Below are positions 46,010 through 57,000 of a DNA stretch of 64,000 bases, piece after piece. The stretch spans positions 352,982 to 416,981 of the forward strand of contig NMRA01000086.1 of NCBI GenBank assembly GCA_002633005.1, written 5' to 3'. Positions within the stretch are counted from its first letter, which is position 1, and every line of letters begins with the position of its first letter. The stretch comes from Phoronis australis (taxonomy: Eukaryota; Phoronida; Phoronidae). Made by a program: the position numbers and the translations under genes. The notes below the pieces were generated by a model. The model saw only the letters and a list, made by a program, of their open reading frames with translations. It had not been told where the DNA came from and searched no databases.

Positions 46010-47680
46010 GAGTAAAAAAAAGTAAAACAACGAACGTCGGTACTAACATACATTAAAACATTCCACACGTTTCGAGCGGTACACTCTATTTTCAAGGGCA
46101 TGACACGGGCTGCCGAATAGAAAGGTATGTCAATATATAAAGTAGCACAGATGATCGCATGCTGATAGGCAAGATTGGGGCCGGGAACAGTGTGTGGGTC
46201 ATGGCACCCACAGTTGGGGTACGCATGATGAGAGGAAGTGTATAAACAGAAACCAGCCTCCCGTTCAGTAAGGCTAGGACCTCGCTAAGAAGCAAGACTT
46301 CGTGAGATTACGCGAGAAATTGCCGTTACGTATTTCAAATGAGATCAAGTGACTTTGGCTAGATTTTAGCTAGGTCCTAGCGTAGGTCCTAGCGTTACTG
46401 AACGCACGCCAGCATGTAACTCCAGCAGTCTATTCATTGTAGACTTGTAGTGACATAAAACACCTATATCCCTGTTCAAACCTTTGGCCTGCGCATTGAA
46501 TTTGGCAATGATCCCGGCTTCGCACTTCCTCCGCGAGTGGATTACCGGCAACCCGCCGGAAGATTGCAATGATCTCCAAGTTGGTTACCCATTGTGCACG
46601 AGAATGAACGACAATGGGCAGAAAACATCAGGTCGGTCCTGATTGCAGATCTTTTCAATCTCCCGGGACACACCTTAATGTAATGGTACTGGTAGTCATC
46701 GTGACGATCGGGTGCCGGAGCAGGACTTTTGAACTATTTTGGTATTAAAACGAATGATCTCTTAAGTCAAAGAAAACAATCGCCATGTTGTAGCATTTAT
46801 TAACTAAACATAACAGTACAGTGTCTAGTACGTTTTCTCACAAGCAATCTTGAGTTTCGTTGTCGGACATTGTCGGTCTTTGGTCTGAGGTGTAAGTGCG
46901 GTGAGCGTGCGCGGTGATTGATGCGTCTTGTTACACAGTTAGGCTAAACCTCAGCGTTTTGTCAGTGGAGAGAACTACGAGAACGATCACTTTGGAGTAA
47001 ATAGGGGTGAATTTAGAGATATAGCCAAAAATTTAAGGGGCTAAACCTTAGTGGGCTTATGCATTCATAACTGCGAGCTCCGCTTCGCCGAATTTGCGGG
47101 TTGAGTCGAAATGTAGCGCCTGCACGACGCTAGAAAAAGTGACCGAACTCCCGAAACCAGGTGGCCCACTATTTATAGAGGGTATCACATGACAAACTGG
47201 GCCAATGGCAAGTCACCAAGTTATTTAAAAAGTTCTTGGAATTCATGGTCCCTGACCAAATAAGGTATGACCGAAATATACCAATGCACTAGTACCGACG
47301 ATGACCAACAGGTGTCACGCTAATACAGAGACTGAGATGAAATCATCTTCGTGTTTCAGTAGTAAAGGCGATTGCCGGATATCCACTCGCGGAGAAAGTG
47401 CGAGTACGAGTTCTTCGCCAGATTCAATACCCTTGCAAAAAATCTAAACAGAGGCATAGGTATTCTTTGTCACTACCAGTCTGTAATGTATAAACTACAG
47501 TAGTTAAATGCCTGTTTCTGTTTAGATACTTCCTCTCATCATCTGCTGATTGTCGTGACCCATTCGGCAGTCTGTGTCATGCCCTTGATAATGAGCGTAC
47601 CGCTCGAAACATGGGTAATATTTTAATATATATATTAGTACCGACGTTCGTCGTTTTACTTATTACTATATTTCACGGAA
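46010..47680. mobile_element. Inverted-repeat element with retroelement (Penelope-like?) trace
   Basis: The left arm (46020-46260) and right arm (47510-47670) are inverted copies. Shared words include AACGAACGTCGGTACTAA, GTTTCGAGCGGTAC, CAAGGGCATGACAC, CTGCCGAAT, GATGAGAGGAAGT and AACAGAAAC. A further inner pair matches (TTGCCGGTAATCCACTCGCGG on the minus strand near 46540; TTGCCGGATATCCACTCGCGG near 47375). On the minus strand 46366-46569 encodes CEAGIIAKFNAQAKGLNRDIG, which resembles the end of the GIY-YIG endonuclease domain carried by Penelope-like and some other retroelements (EAI..I...x..NRDxG). Terminal inverted copies are also known for Penelope elements. The element is broken, and its right arm ends about 80 bp from the lectin stop codon. 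Confidence 0.5.
46263..46403. mobile_element. 141-bp nested MITE with GTTCAGTAA ends
   Basis: GTTCAGTAAGGCTAGGACCT at 46263-46282 is the complement of 46384-46403 except for one base. It interrupts the left arm of the 46010-47680 element and carries the ATCACGTGAT-like core (ATGAGATCAAGTGA). No clear target duplication is visible. Confidence 0.7.
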
Positions 47681-47757
47681 GATGATCACAAGTTGTATGA
47701 CACTTATGGGAGTAAAATTGTTACTGTTTCAAGTATTACATATTACTAGTAAAATAA

Positions 47758-49107
47758 TTAAGGTGCTTCACATATGACGTAGCGTTTGCCACTGTAACAG
47801 TTGAAGTTGGACCATCTAGTGTTGTCACTGTTTCCTGGCCTGTAAAAAAAACACGCGCAGGGCCAATCGCTCCTGTCAACCGGATTACCTGGAAGAAAAT
47901 GATGGCTGATTATCATATGCTCACAACAGAAAGGAGAAGGGTGGAAGGCAACACTGACGTAGTCACGTCCTCTAATTAAACGCAGCACGAGCCATTTATG
48001 ATTTTTCACGCAGTTAATAGTGCTACATACTTTCATCATAAGGAGACAGTGAGACACTAGCCATGTGAGGGAATTAAACCATTTTCCACACGGCATTTTT
48101 GAAAAAAACAATGCTCAATTGTCAACCCTCGTAGCGTTGGTTGAAAAATGAAAATGTCCTGATCACAACTACAGTTTTTTCTACGCAATCATTTTTGGCA
48201 GAATGTTAAACAACGCTCAGGTATCGACCCTCTTAGCGGTGGTTAAAATGAAAACGTTCCCACAACCACGGTGATAGGAGTTCCCTTAATTAAACTATCC
48301 TTCCCACAAGCACGGTGATGGGAGTTCCCTTAATTAAACTATCCTTCCCCACTTCTCCCTCACCTCACACTCATTTTCCGTTAGATCTCTCCCTCACTCT
48401 GCTAACCTATAAATGTTCATACACATGTTTTCACCTTGCCCACATTGGGTGTTGTTTGTCAGTACATATCTACACAAAGTGTAACACTTACGGTTGCCCC
48501 AGTTGAAGTATGTAATTGCATTATTCGTACCATCCCATCTCCACACCCCACTCAGTTTCGTAGCCCCTGTCCAATAGCGAGCGTTTTGTGGCACGTTGTG
48601 CAGTCGCATCAGCCAATCCAAAGCAATCACCTCCTTTGAAGTTTCCAGGCTGACCAAATGGGCCTGCTCACTCTGGCAATAGGCCCTCGCTTGATACCAA
48701 GTCATACTCACTGGGTACAATAAGTAGCAACCATGTTTCGTGCTGAGAAACCCTTTTGGACATGCAGTTTCGCCGATCTGATCGGTTCCCTTTGCTGAAA
48801 TTATTTGCCCAATGATAGTTAAGTTCTGTCTCAATATACTTTGGTCGTTAGACACCTTTGTTTCCAAATTTTGTTGCTTTCTTTGCAAACTGTTTAGACT
48901 TACACGTTGCGCCCTAATTTGCTGTTGGAGACTTTTCACGACATGGGTTAGGGCCTGGAGCTTTGCGTCGACCAAGTCTTGAACAGTTTTTAACAATTCA
49001 TTAGGTTGGCGACTCAAAATGCTCAGCGGGCCGTTCCCGCTCAGTTGTGCTGTAGCAAAATGCACGCACAGCCCACACAGGAAGCCAATGTTTAATATCT
49101 TTAGCAT
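47758..49107 (-). CDS. Secreted C-type lectin-like protein with coiled-coil stalk, 2 exons
   Basis: Exon 1 is 48492-49107 and exon 2 is 47758-47888. They join in phase 1 (AACC|GTAAGT to TTCCAG|GTAAT), giving 747 bp and 248 residues. Residues 1-20 form a signal peptide (hydrophobic core, likely cut after FATA). Residues about 37-103 are a heptad-rich coiled coil that probably oligomerises, with one N-glycosylation site (NLT, 95). Residues 116-246 are a C-type lectin domain: C116-C127 (long form), C144 to C245, C216 or C218 to C236, YWTGA at 178-182 in place of WIGL, and a closing YVICE. The calcium motifs look degenerate: NPV stands where EPN/QPD is usual, and RWSN where WND is usual. Sugar binding may therefore be altered or calcium-independent. 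The start at 49107 was chosen because it begins the signal peptide; the frame stays open to 49227 but that part reads as 5' UTR. Confidence 0.88.
48267..48351. repeat. 44-bp direct duplication in the lectin intron
   Basis: Two nearly identical copies of a block containing GGAGTTCCCTTAATTAAAC start at 48267 and 48311, a period of 44 bp. A looser duplicated block (CCCTCKTAGCGKTGGTT) lies at about 48120-48250. The rest of the 47889-48491 intron shows nothing else. Confidence 0.8.
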
Positions 49108-49174
49108 TGTCAACGTCCTACATGTTCCAGTCCTCGGAAAACGCTTTCTGTCCTTAACTTGGTGACGTGAGTGA

Positions 49175-49180
49175 TATATA
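49175..49180 (-). promoter_or_regulatory. Possible TATA box of the C-type lectin gene
   Basis: TATATA lies within GATATATATCAC on the minus strand, 68 bp upstream of the chosen ATG. The spacing would give a short 5' UTR of about 30-40 bases, which supports the downstream start codon. Confidence 0.4.
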
Positions 49181-49227
49181 TCATGGATCAAAATTGCACA
49201 TTTGAATTCCCACACGTAGCGTACCAC

Positions 49228-52200
49228 TATCTACGTGGGGGGAGTAAAATTATGATTTGAGCCGTGAAACTGAGTTATGTAATTTGTTATCTCAAGGGCA
49301 AAATCTACAAGATTTTACTAGTAGGGGAGGACACCTGCAATAATGTTCGTGTTATACATGTAGAGGCAGCACAGAGAGGCGTCTGGTAATTGGGCCGCCC
49401 TCACTAAAGTTTCTCTTCTTGAGAGGCTGTAGCATAATTTCTAACGTGGCAATAAACGTGGCAAGCTCAGACAATACCATAGGACTCTAGCCCTGGAATA
49501 TCAACATCGATCACGCGCTGATGAGTTTTCGTGACATTTGTTTGCATTCGTTTGTTCCAGTGTTGGTTCTTGCTATGGAATTTACTGCTACTAAAACTTT
49601 TCGCAAATCCGCCGTTTTTCAACCCAATTGCATAACAGTCATTAGACAGCCCTTCATCAGTTTTTTGTGGTGTATGATTATACCAGAAGCAAAAGGTAAA
49701 TAATTTAATTCATGCATTATGATTTCGCATACTTGACACTGGTAAATAAATTTTAATTAATTCTGAAAACCAAAACCAAGAGTGTTACCAAAATGCGGAA
49801 AATAACAGGGTGTAATAGTAACATAAAAAAGAAGCGAACCAGAGAGGATGAATGGTGAGCAGAACTAACTTAAATCGCTTAGACTTCTACCCTATCAAGA
49901 CAGCAATTTTAGAATGTGGATCTGTAACAATTACTGTGAAAAATTTAGTCAGGCATTCAACCAAAGTTACACATTTTTATATATCAATTCGACCTTTTGT
50001 GCCGCTTGATACACTTCTTCGGTAAAAATTCATTTACGGAATTATGATAAATTTATTACTCCATCTCCCTATCCGAAATTCACAGATTCTTTCTGATGGA
50101 CGAAAAACAAGCAAACATCTTGTGTAAATTCCATTCCACGAGAGCACCAAAGGTCAACTCTTGTGTCACCGACTCAGATTTTGAAAACGTGTGTGTTCGT
50201 ACATTCAAAATCTTTATTTCCAATCAAATTTTGGGCCACGATTTTGTCTATGCATTTCCAAGGGGGTTTTCGTGACAAAATTCGTCAATTCTGCCCAAGC
50301 TTTTGTATTTGATTTTAGCCATTTTTAGTTGCTCTCGGGCCCAGTTTGTGGTGATTTAAATATTTTCCATCAACATACCATTGCGTATTTTACAGTCTTC
50401 GACTACGTGCAGTATGCAGCTGTATCTCGTAAACCTCATAACGGGGCTTCATTAGTTTTTGCAAATTTGTTTCTATGGTGATGAAATCGGTCGACGTCAT
50501 TTTTTTAATAATTCGACTACTGCTCGCCCCCTGGTGGCACTTTCTATAACCAGATTTCTTTATGAAATTTCATGAAATCATATCCAGGAAACGATGACAC
50601 ATGATTCTAACTTGTGCTGCCCCACCAGTGACACTTTTAACATTTTGGAAACCGTTCGTATGTCTTACCAGTGCTCCCCGTCAGCTGCTGACTGTTCCTG
50701 TGCCCTTTGGTTAGAAACGTCCATCTTGTCATTACCAGACAATTGTTGCATAGATTATACGTCATTTCAATCCGAGTCTTTTCGTTTCTTCAGGATGCTA
50801 ATCGATCAGTTGATTCTACCCAAATCTGAGGTTTGCTACTCGTTGTCACACTCGCCATAAGAGATAAAAGTGCCATCTCTTAAAAATAACGCACGCATGC
50901 ATGGGTTTCAAACTTTCATTGTTACACCTAGCAAGGTGGCTGAAGTGATCTCAATGTAAATTAATATGAAAGCCAAAATGATTCTAACAACCTTTTAACA
51001 CAGTATGTAATTCATCAATATAAACAGGTCCAAAATCAAATTAGGTATGAAGGTGTATATGCATAACCCTAAGTTACCATGGCGACTGAGTTCGATCTAT
51101 AAAAGCGTTTCTCTAGAATTTAGGAAGCATGATAATCAAAAATTATGAAGCTGTGAGGGTGAATAATTCAAGTAAGCTCTACGCTTCATAATCCAAGTGA
51201 TACCTGTAAACCAATTAAAAACGTACTAAACCCCTTGTCGATTTTATCCAATCCTCGTTTTGTCAGCTGATCGTGCATCAACTGCGCCAGTCTTGAAAGA
51301 TAAAAACAGGAATCAACTAAACACTTATATTGGGTGTTGTAGTTCTAGATGAGTGGTCTTTCCTCACAGTTGCCGTGGACTTCGCCAAAAACGTAAGTCA
51401 CGCTTGCTCGATCAGCAGACTTCGAAAGGAGTTTTCAAATTTCCCTCCAAACTTTTGAGGGTTATAGAGCATTATTTTGTTTCAGGGAATTGGATGGGTA
51501 AGTGGTTTGTAATATGTGTTAGTAAGCCAAAACCGGGTTTGGTCCTTTTAAGATTCTTCACATTTCGTTGCTTTGATATAATATGAAGTAGAAAGTAACA
51601 GAAAACGTGAATCAAAAACATAAAATTTAAAATAAAATGTGTCCTGTTGTGACCATTAATCAGATCTTGAAGAAAAGTTGCTTTCAAAACAAAGTGACCA
51701 TTAATCAGATCTTGAAGAAAAGTTGATTTAAAAAAAAAACGATTTTAAAGCAATGTCAGCCATATATTTAGCACAGCTCAAGGTCAATTGAATGGGCACT
51801 TTAAACTGAAATAAATAAGATTCCTTGCAATTATGGCACAAACACACCGGAAAATTTTACAAACTGCTCTCTTGTAGCAACGTGACTACAAATAGTTAAA
51901 TCTTCAGTCATGATACGGTTGAACACGCCTTTCAGTTCTTCGTGTTGTTTATGCCGCCGGGAATGACATGAATTGTACGCACTTTTATCACTAGCAACAA
52001 GTTGCATCTACGCGATTAAATGCTGGTGAAAACTCTTGGATCGCATAGAAAGGTAGGTAAGGATACGTGTCCCTAAACTGTATTGTGTTATGTTTATGAA
52101 ACAAAAACATTATTATAGTTTTAAGCTCGTAACCAATGCCGCTGTCGTACAAGATGACGGACGGACTCAATCAAAAATGAGTCAAAATTTGACCCATAAA

Positions 52201-53200
52201 AACACATTGATAATTTTGAACGCATCTTCCGATTTTGACAACTTTTTTCGTTTTTGTATCGCAGATATCGACACCTTTCTAACGTATGATGTAGATGTTT
52301 GTCAATCTTGAAAAGTGTTTTGACAACTTAGTGCGTCGCTCACTGTTTAGCTCCTTAAGGACGACGCCAGTTTTTGCGAAACAATATCAAAAGGTCAGTT
52401 TTAGCCGGAAATTCGAACCAATCCTTGCGTAATCCTGGCTACGCCTGTTTTGTTACACCAAATGAAGAGACTTGCTTTTAGTCTTGTGGGAGGAAACGAA
52501 GTGACGAGCAGTTTACAGATCGTCTTTTGAATTTTGAAACTAAAAGAAAAATGCTTTGACATCAGCAAAAATTCAAAATCTTTACGAGCAAACCTGAAAA
52601 ATATATGGTGAACGCGTTGAATTCTGTTTCAGTGGCAGAAAATCACTTTACTGAAGTGATGCAATTTAGTCCTTTTTTCGCGTTCCAAGCCACTTTAAAT
52701 AGTTGAATATCAAGTCATTTGAAACGATGAAAGATACGACGAATGTATAGGTGTTCAAGTTCTAGCTGGGCTGTGTTGATCAAATGCTTCTCGTTTGGTC
52801 GCATGCTTACCACTGCGACTGCGCCGTTCACGGCTCTGTAACTGACTGAAATAACCGCCAAGATGATTCTAGTACACAAAAATCAAGGATTTGAAGATAA
52901 CCAGTACAGATATTGCGTTACATAGCGAGTAACTGGCAGTATGCAGAGTGTGCATTTAGTCCAATAGTCTGTATTTCAGGCAATTTAGCCAGGTTTGACA
53001 TCGGGAAGTCGAGGCATTGATTGGTTAGCAAATTCACCGGTAGAGGGTTCTTGTCAGAAATAATGGAAACCAGGAACTGCTTCCAGCAGATCGAATGTTT
53101 GTGTCAAATTAAAAAATCCTTTCTTAAAGAAAATGTAAATTGACCACCCCAAAATTGCGCAGGTAGGCTAATAATAAAAACACTTGGGTTGTTATTTTAA
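49228..53200. other. Intergenic sequence between lectin and zinc-finger genes
   Basis: No gene is supported. The only structure is a 32-bp exact direct repeat (GTGACCATTAATCAGATCTT...) at 51649-51680 and 51694-51725. The frames at 49521-49703, 50594-50860 and 51353-51586 do not resemble known families. Confidence 0.5.
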
Positions 53201-53209
53201 CGTTAAATA

Positions 53210-53575
53210 GGACCCTACAAAATGGCAATATTTGGCTAATTTCCGAAAATATCTAAGAAACGGTTGATGAACCATCCACAAACTATTCCTCATGTAGTTC
53301 TCCAAAACGTTTTCGGAATTTGTTTATAAAATATTGCACTTTTGCGTGACAAAATATAGGACTAAATATTTTACTAAGAAACTGCATAAAACGGAAAGGA
53401 CATTTTATACAACTGTAACAGCACTTATATCAAATAAAATTTGGTCATAGTTTTGATACCCCATTTTGCTATCAATTTACCTTTCTTTTTGCAATGGTAG
53501 ATTGGCAAAAAGTCAATCTTCATGCTTTCTGCTCTCAGAAAATACAAACTTATACTGAGTGAAAATCTACAGTCC
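53210..53575 (-). repeat. Dispersed repeat family R1, copy 4 (inverted)
   Basis: Read on the minus strand it follows the same order: GATTGACTTTTTGCCAATCTACC, AAAGGTAAATTGATAGCAAAA, CTATGACCAAATTTTATTTGATAT, ACGTTTTGGAGAAC, TTAGCCAAATATTGCC, TAGGGTCCTATTTAACG. It lies just beyond the 3' end of the zinc-finger gene. Confidence 0.7.
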
Positions 53576-53624
53576 AGTAGACATTTGGCTGAATAAGAAA
53601 ACTTGTGATAAGGTCTAACATAAC

Positions 53625-53630
53625 TTTATT
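53625..53630 (-). terminator. Polyadenylation signal of the zinc-finger gene
   Basis: AATAAA on the minus strand in the context GAATAAAG, 425 bp past the stop codon at 54055. This sets a likely 3' UTR of about 53605-54054, which contains the minisatellites at 53660-53870. Confidence 0.55.
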
Positions 53631-53668
53631 CAGTATCATTCCTGGAAAAAGTTAACAATACCTAGAGG

Positions 53669-53785
53669 TTAATAAACAAACAAGCACTTTAGGCCAAAGG
53701 TCACCAAAGGAACAAACATGCACTTTAGGCCAAAGGCCACCAAACGGAACAAACATGCACTTTAGGTCAAAGGTCACCAAAGGAA
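53669..53785. repeat. 36-bp minisatellite in the zinc-finger 3' UTR
   Basis: Three successive copies of a unit built on CACTTTAGGCCAAAGGTCAC and ending in CAAAGGAACAAACA. Directly after it, at about 53821-53870, is a second array with a 21-bp unit (AACACACATCTTGCYGATCTG, 2.5 copies). Both arrays would be transcribed in the 3' UTR. Confidence 0.85.
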
Positions 53786-54054
53786 CAGCCTGGGAAGCAT
53801 GACAGAAGCCAAAAATGGCAACACACGTCTTGCTGATCTGAACACACATCTTGCCGATCTGAACACACATCAAACGACTTGCCAGAATCGTGAAGTAAAA
53901 TCAGAGGACAGAGTTTATGAAAAATATTGTTACTGCTCCGCACTGCTCTGGCAAAAGCCATAACATCTGTATGTCCTGTTGCTCCTTAAGTCTGGCTTCA
54001 TCCACTGACAGTACATTTTAATTCCTCCAGCCACACAGGAGGTCCTAGTCCTGC

Positions 54055-57000
54055 TTATGACGAGTAGTTCACATGTGTTTGTCCTCCATACTGATAGTTG
54101 TACTGCCTGTATAGCACGTTGTTGGCAGCAGTTAAGAAGTCTCCAGTTTGATGACGTTGCATATGCGGTGCCTGGCCTTGTCCAACACGATGCGCCATCT
54201 GTTGCGTCTGGTGCAGAGGCACAGCCTCGTTGTTAATGCACATGTTCAACTCTGGGTTTTCAGCGTATGGGTGATCAGTGCGATTATACTGGATATAGGG
54301 TGATTCATACTGCCGTGTGTAAGGATGGTCTATCACAGACTGATGCTTGGAAACATCGGGGACGTAGCTTGTGTAGGCATGATCTACCTTAGACTGAAGC
54401 TGGGTTGGGCTTACTGAGACTGGGACTGAGGGAACTGATCTGGATGATCTGCTGTTGTGAGTAGGAGTGAGCGACTGTATGGGGTGCAGGAAGCTCAATG
54501 CGGATGGCAGGGAGGTGTTTGGCATCCTGCTGCAAGGAGCCAGTGCACTTGGTGTTTCCTTAGGGAAAGTTTGGTTTGTTTGCAAACTCTGATTCTGCTC
54601 TGACGACTGACTCCATTTTACTAAGTACAGTTTGGGTTTTGCCGTGGAAGAGTCCTGAGTATTCGTCCCCTTCTGAGCCTGCCCCGACAAGTCAGACAAT
54701 ACACTGGGCGTTGCCGGTGGAACATTTTCATTTGCCTTTGACATCTGACCCTTACTGAACATGTCGGGCAATTTCTCGATCACGTCTGACACTATCCGAT
54801 CGATTTGCACATTTGTCTTCTTGTCTACTGGCTTTTGCCTGGTGACTAACTTGGAGAGAGTTGTCGTCTCCTCTTGTAAGTCACTCAGCACAACTGGCTC
54901 TAAGTTAGTCTGGCCATGAGCTCTCATGTGTACGCGCAGGTTATCTGTCCTCGCACTCTGCTTACCGCAGACTGGGCAAGCAAACCGCTTGCTGTTGCCG
55001 TGCACAGTTTTCATGTGCTTGGTCAGTCCTCCTTTTTCTGGAAAAGTCCGCTGGCACACAGCACACTTCCACGGCTTGAGGCCACTGTGACGCTTTGCAT
55101 GAGCCTGCAGCCTCTCTTTGCTTTTGAACTCCTTGCCACAAGAGCACTTATACGGGTTGTCTGGACGATGGCAAACCTGATGGCTGTACAATGTTGCCTG
55201 CGTTTTAAATGCCTTCCCACAGGTGGTGCATTTATACATTCTTTCATCACTATGAGTCTTGAAGTGAGCTGCCATGCTACCTTTGAACATGAATGTGCGA
55301 CCGCACACGTCACACATGAAGCGGTGTGCCTCAGTGTGGCGCCGCTTGTGCGTACGCATCAACGCCTCCGTCTTGAAGATCTTGTTGCACATATCACACA
55401 TGTAATACTGACTTGGTTTCTCAATGCTATGACTGAGTTCATGGTTATCAAGGCTTTTACGTGACAAGAATGTTTTGGAGCAGATTGTGCACATAAACGG
55501 CTTGTGACCAGAGTGTATGGCCAAAATATGTTTCTTCAGACTGTTCTCGTAAGGAAACACTTTTGAACAGACATTGCACTTATACCTTTGTTCGCCACTG
55601 TGAACTGCCTGGAAGTGCATATTGAGATGACTGCGTGTTAGGTAAGACTTTTCACAAACACTGCACTTGTAGGGGCGAGCGCCCGAGTGTTTCAGTTTGT
55701 GCAGTCGGTAACTGTGGCTGAAGTTGAACCCCTTACCACACATTTCACACTTATATGGCATGTCACCAGCGTGATGCATCCCCCTCCGGTGGTGATAAAG
55801 TGAACTCTCCAAAGAGAAACGCTTGCCACAAAACTCACACTCGTATCGTTCGCACTTATCGTGTCGCAACAGGTGTTTCCGTAGCAACGACCTCGACTTG
55901 CATTTCTTTGTGCAGCAGCAACACTGGAGTTCATCTTCTTGGTGGGCAGTAACTCGGTGCCTTTTCAATTCTGTTGCTCGACTAAAGATGTCATCGCAAA
56001 CAGTGCAAACAAAGGAATGCAGTCTTTTATTGTGATCTTCCATTTCTTGATTGGATGAGAAAACCTGAAATGAATCAACAATCAGCTGAAACAAATTTAA
56101 CAATTCAAAAAGTTAGTATCAATTCAACTATAAGCACAGATCACAAACAAGTTCATTGTTGACATTTCTAAAGCTTGAACTTGTTTGTATAATGCAAGCC
56201 AAAAGTATTCAGATAAAATGACTTCAATTCCCCATCATGACGACTAGGCAGAAGCGTCCGAATTCGTCAGAGTTGTCATCCCTCATGACCAAGCAGTGTC
56301 CTTCATGGCCTGTTTTGACTCATTGCGGTAACGAGTTTGAATTTTGCCACGGCGAATTTGGGGAAAGCGCATCAAGTTAACAAATTGGTGCGCCAGGTTT
56401 AAAACTTTGACTGGCTTGGCATTTCAGCCATCAAAGCAGAGCCTGATTTTACCAACATCAATTACAGTTCGCTTTACAGTGAGGCAGTTAAAAAATATAT
56501 AACACATCATTTTTGCATTAAAAGAGTGCAAACTATTGCTAAGTAAATCTGATGAAATTCTTTTCAAAACAAAATTTCACGGAGTCAACCAGCTTGCCTA
56601 AATGACAGACTATTCTGCTTTGTCATTCTAACCTTAAAATTTTGCATTTAAACCTGTAGCCTAAAGGAACAATTTGATATTCTTAACAAAGGTAATTTTG
56701 ATTTTGACTGACATCTTAGAAGTGCCAAAACGTAGGTCACACCAGTTCAGTGTACATTTTTGAAACATATATAAATACCTCCAGTGGAGATGATAAGGCT
56801 AGAGAACAGACAACGATGACTACTGATATTGAACTCCTCTAGAAATTTGCGCGAGTTTGGAATTAGTGTTGTGGAGAACATTGCCAAGAATGAAGGGGAA
56901 CTAGCAATAACGTTAGTAATGTCGCTAAGCCATCTCGTACTTAGAATTTTACCGCCCAAATAGTTATTACCAGTCATTTTTGCAGCTACCAGAATTAGTC

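Noticed and set aside
49108-49227. N-terminal extension of the C-type lectin
   Set aside because: In frame, but it would bury the signal peptide and lies across the likely TATA box and transcript start.
54916-55464. 182-codon plus-strand open frame
   Set aside because: Antisense shadow of the zinc-finger exon; the minus strand carries clear C2H2 fingers throughout.
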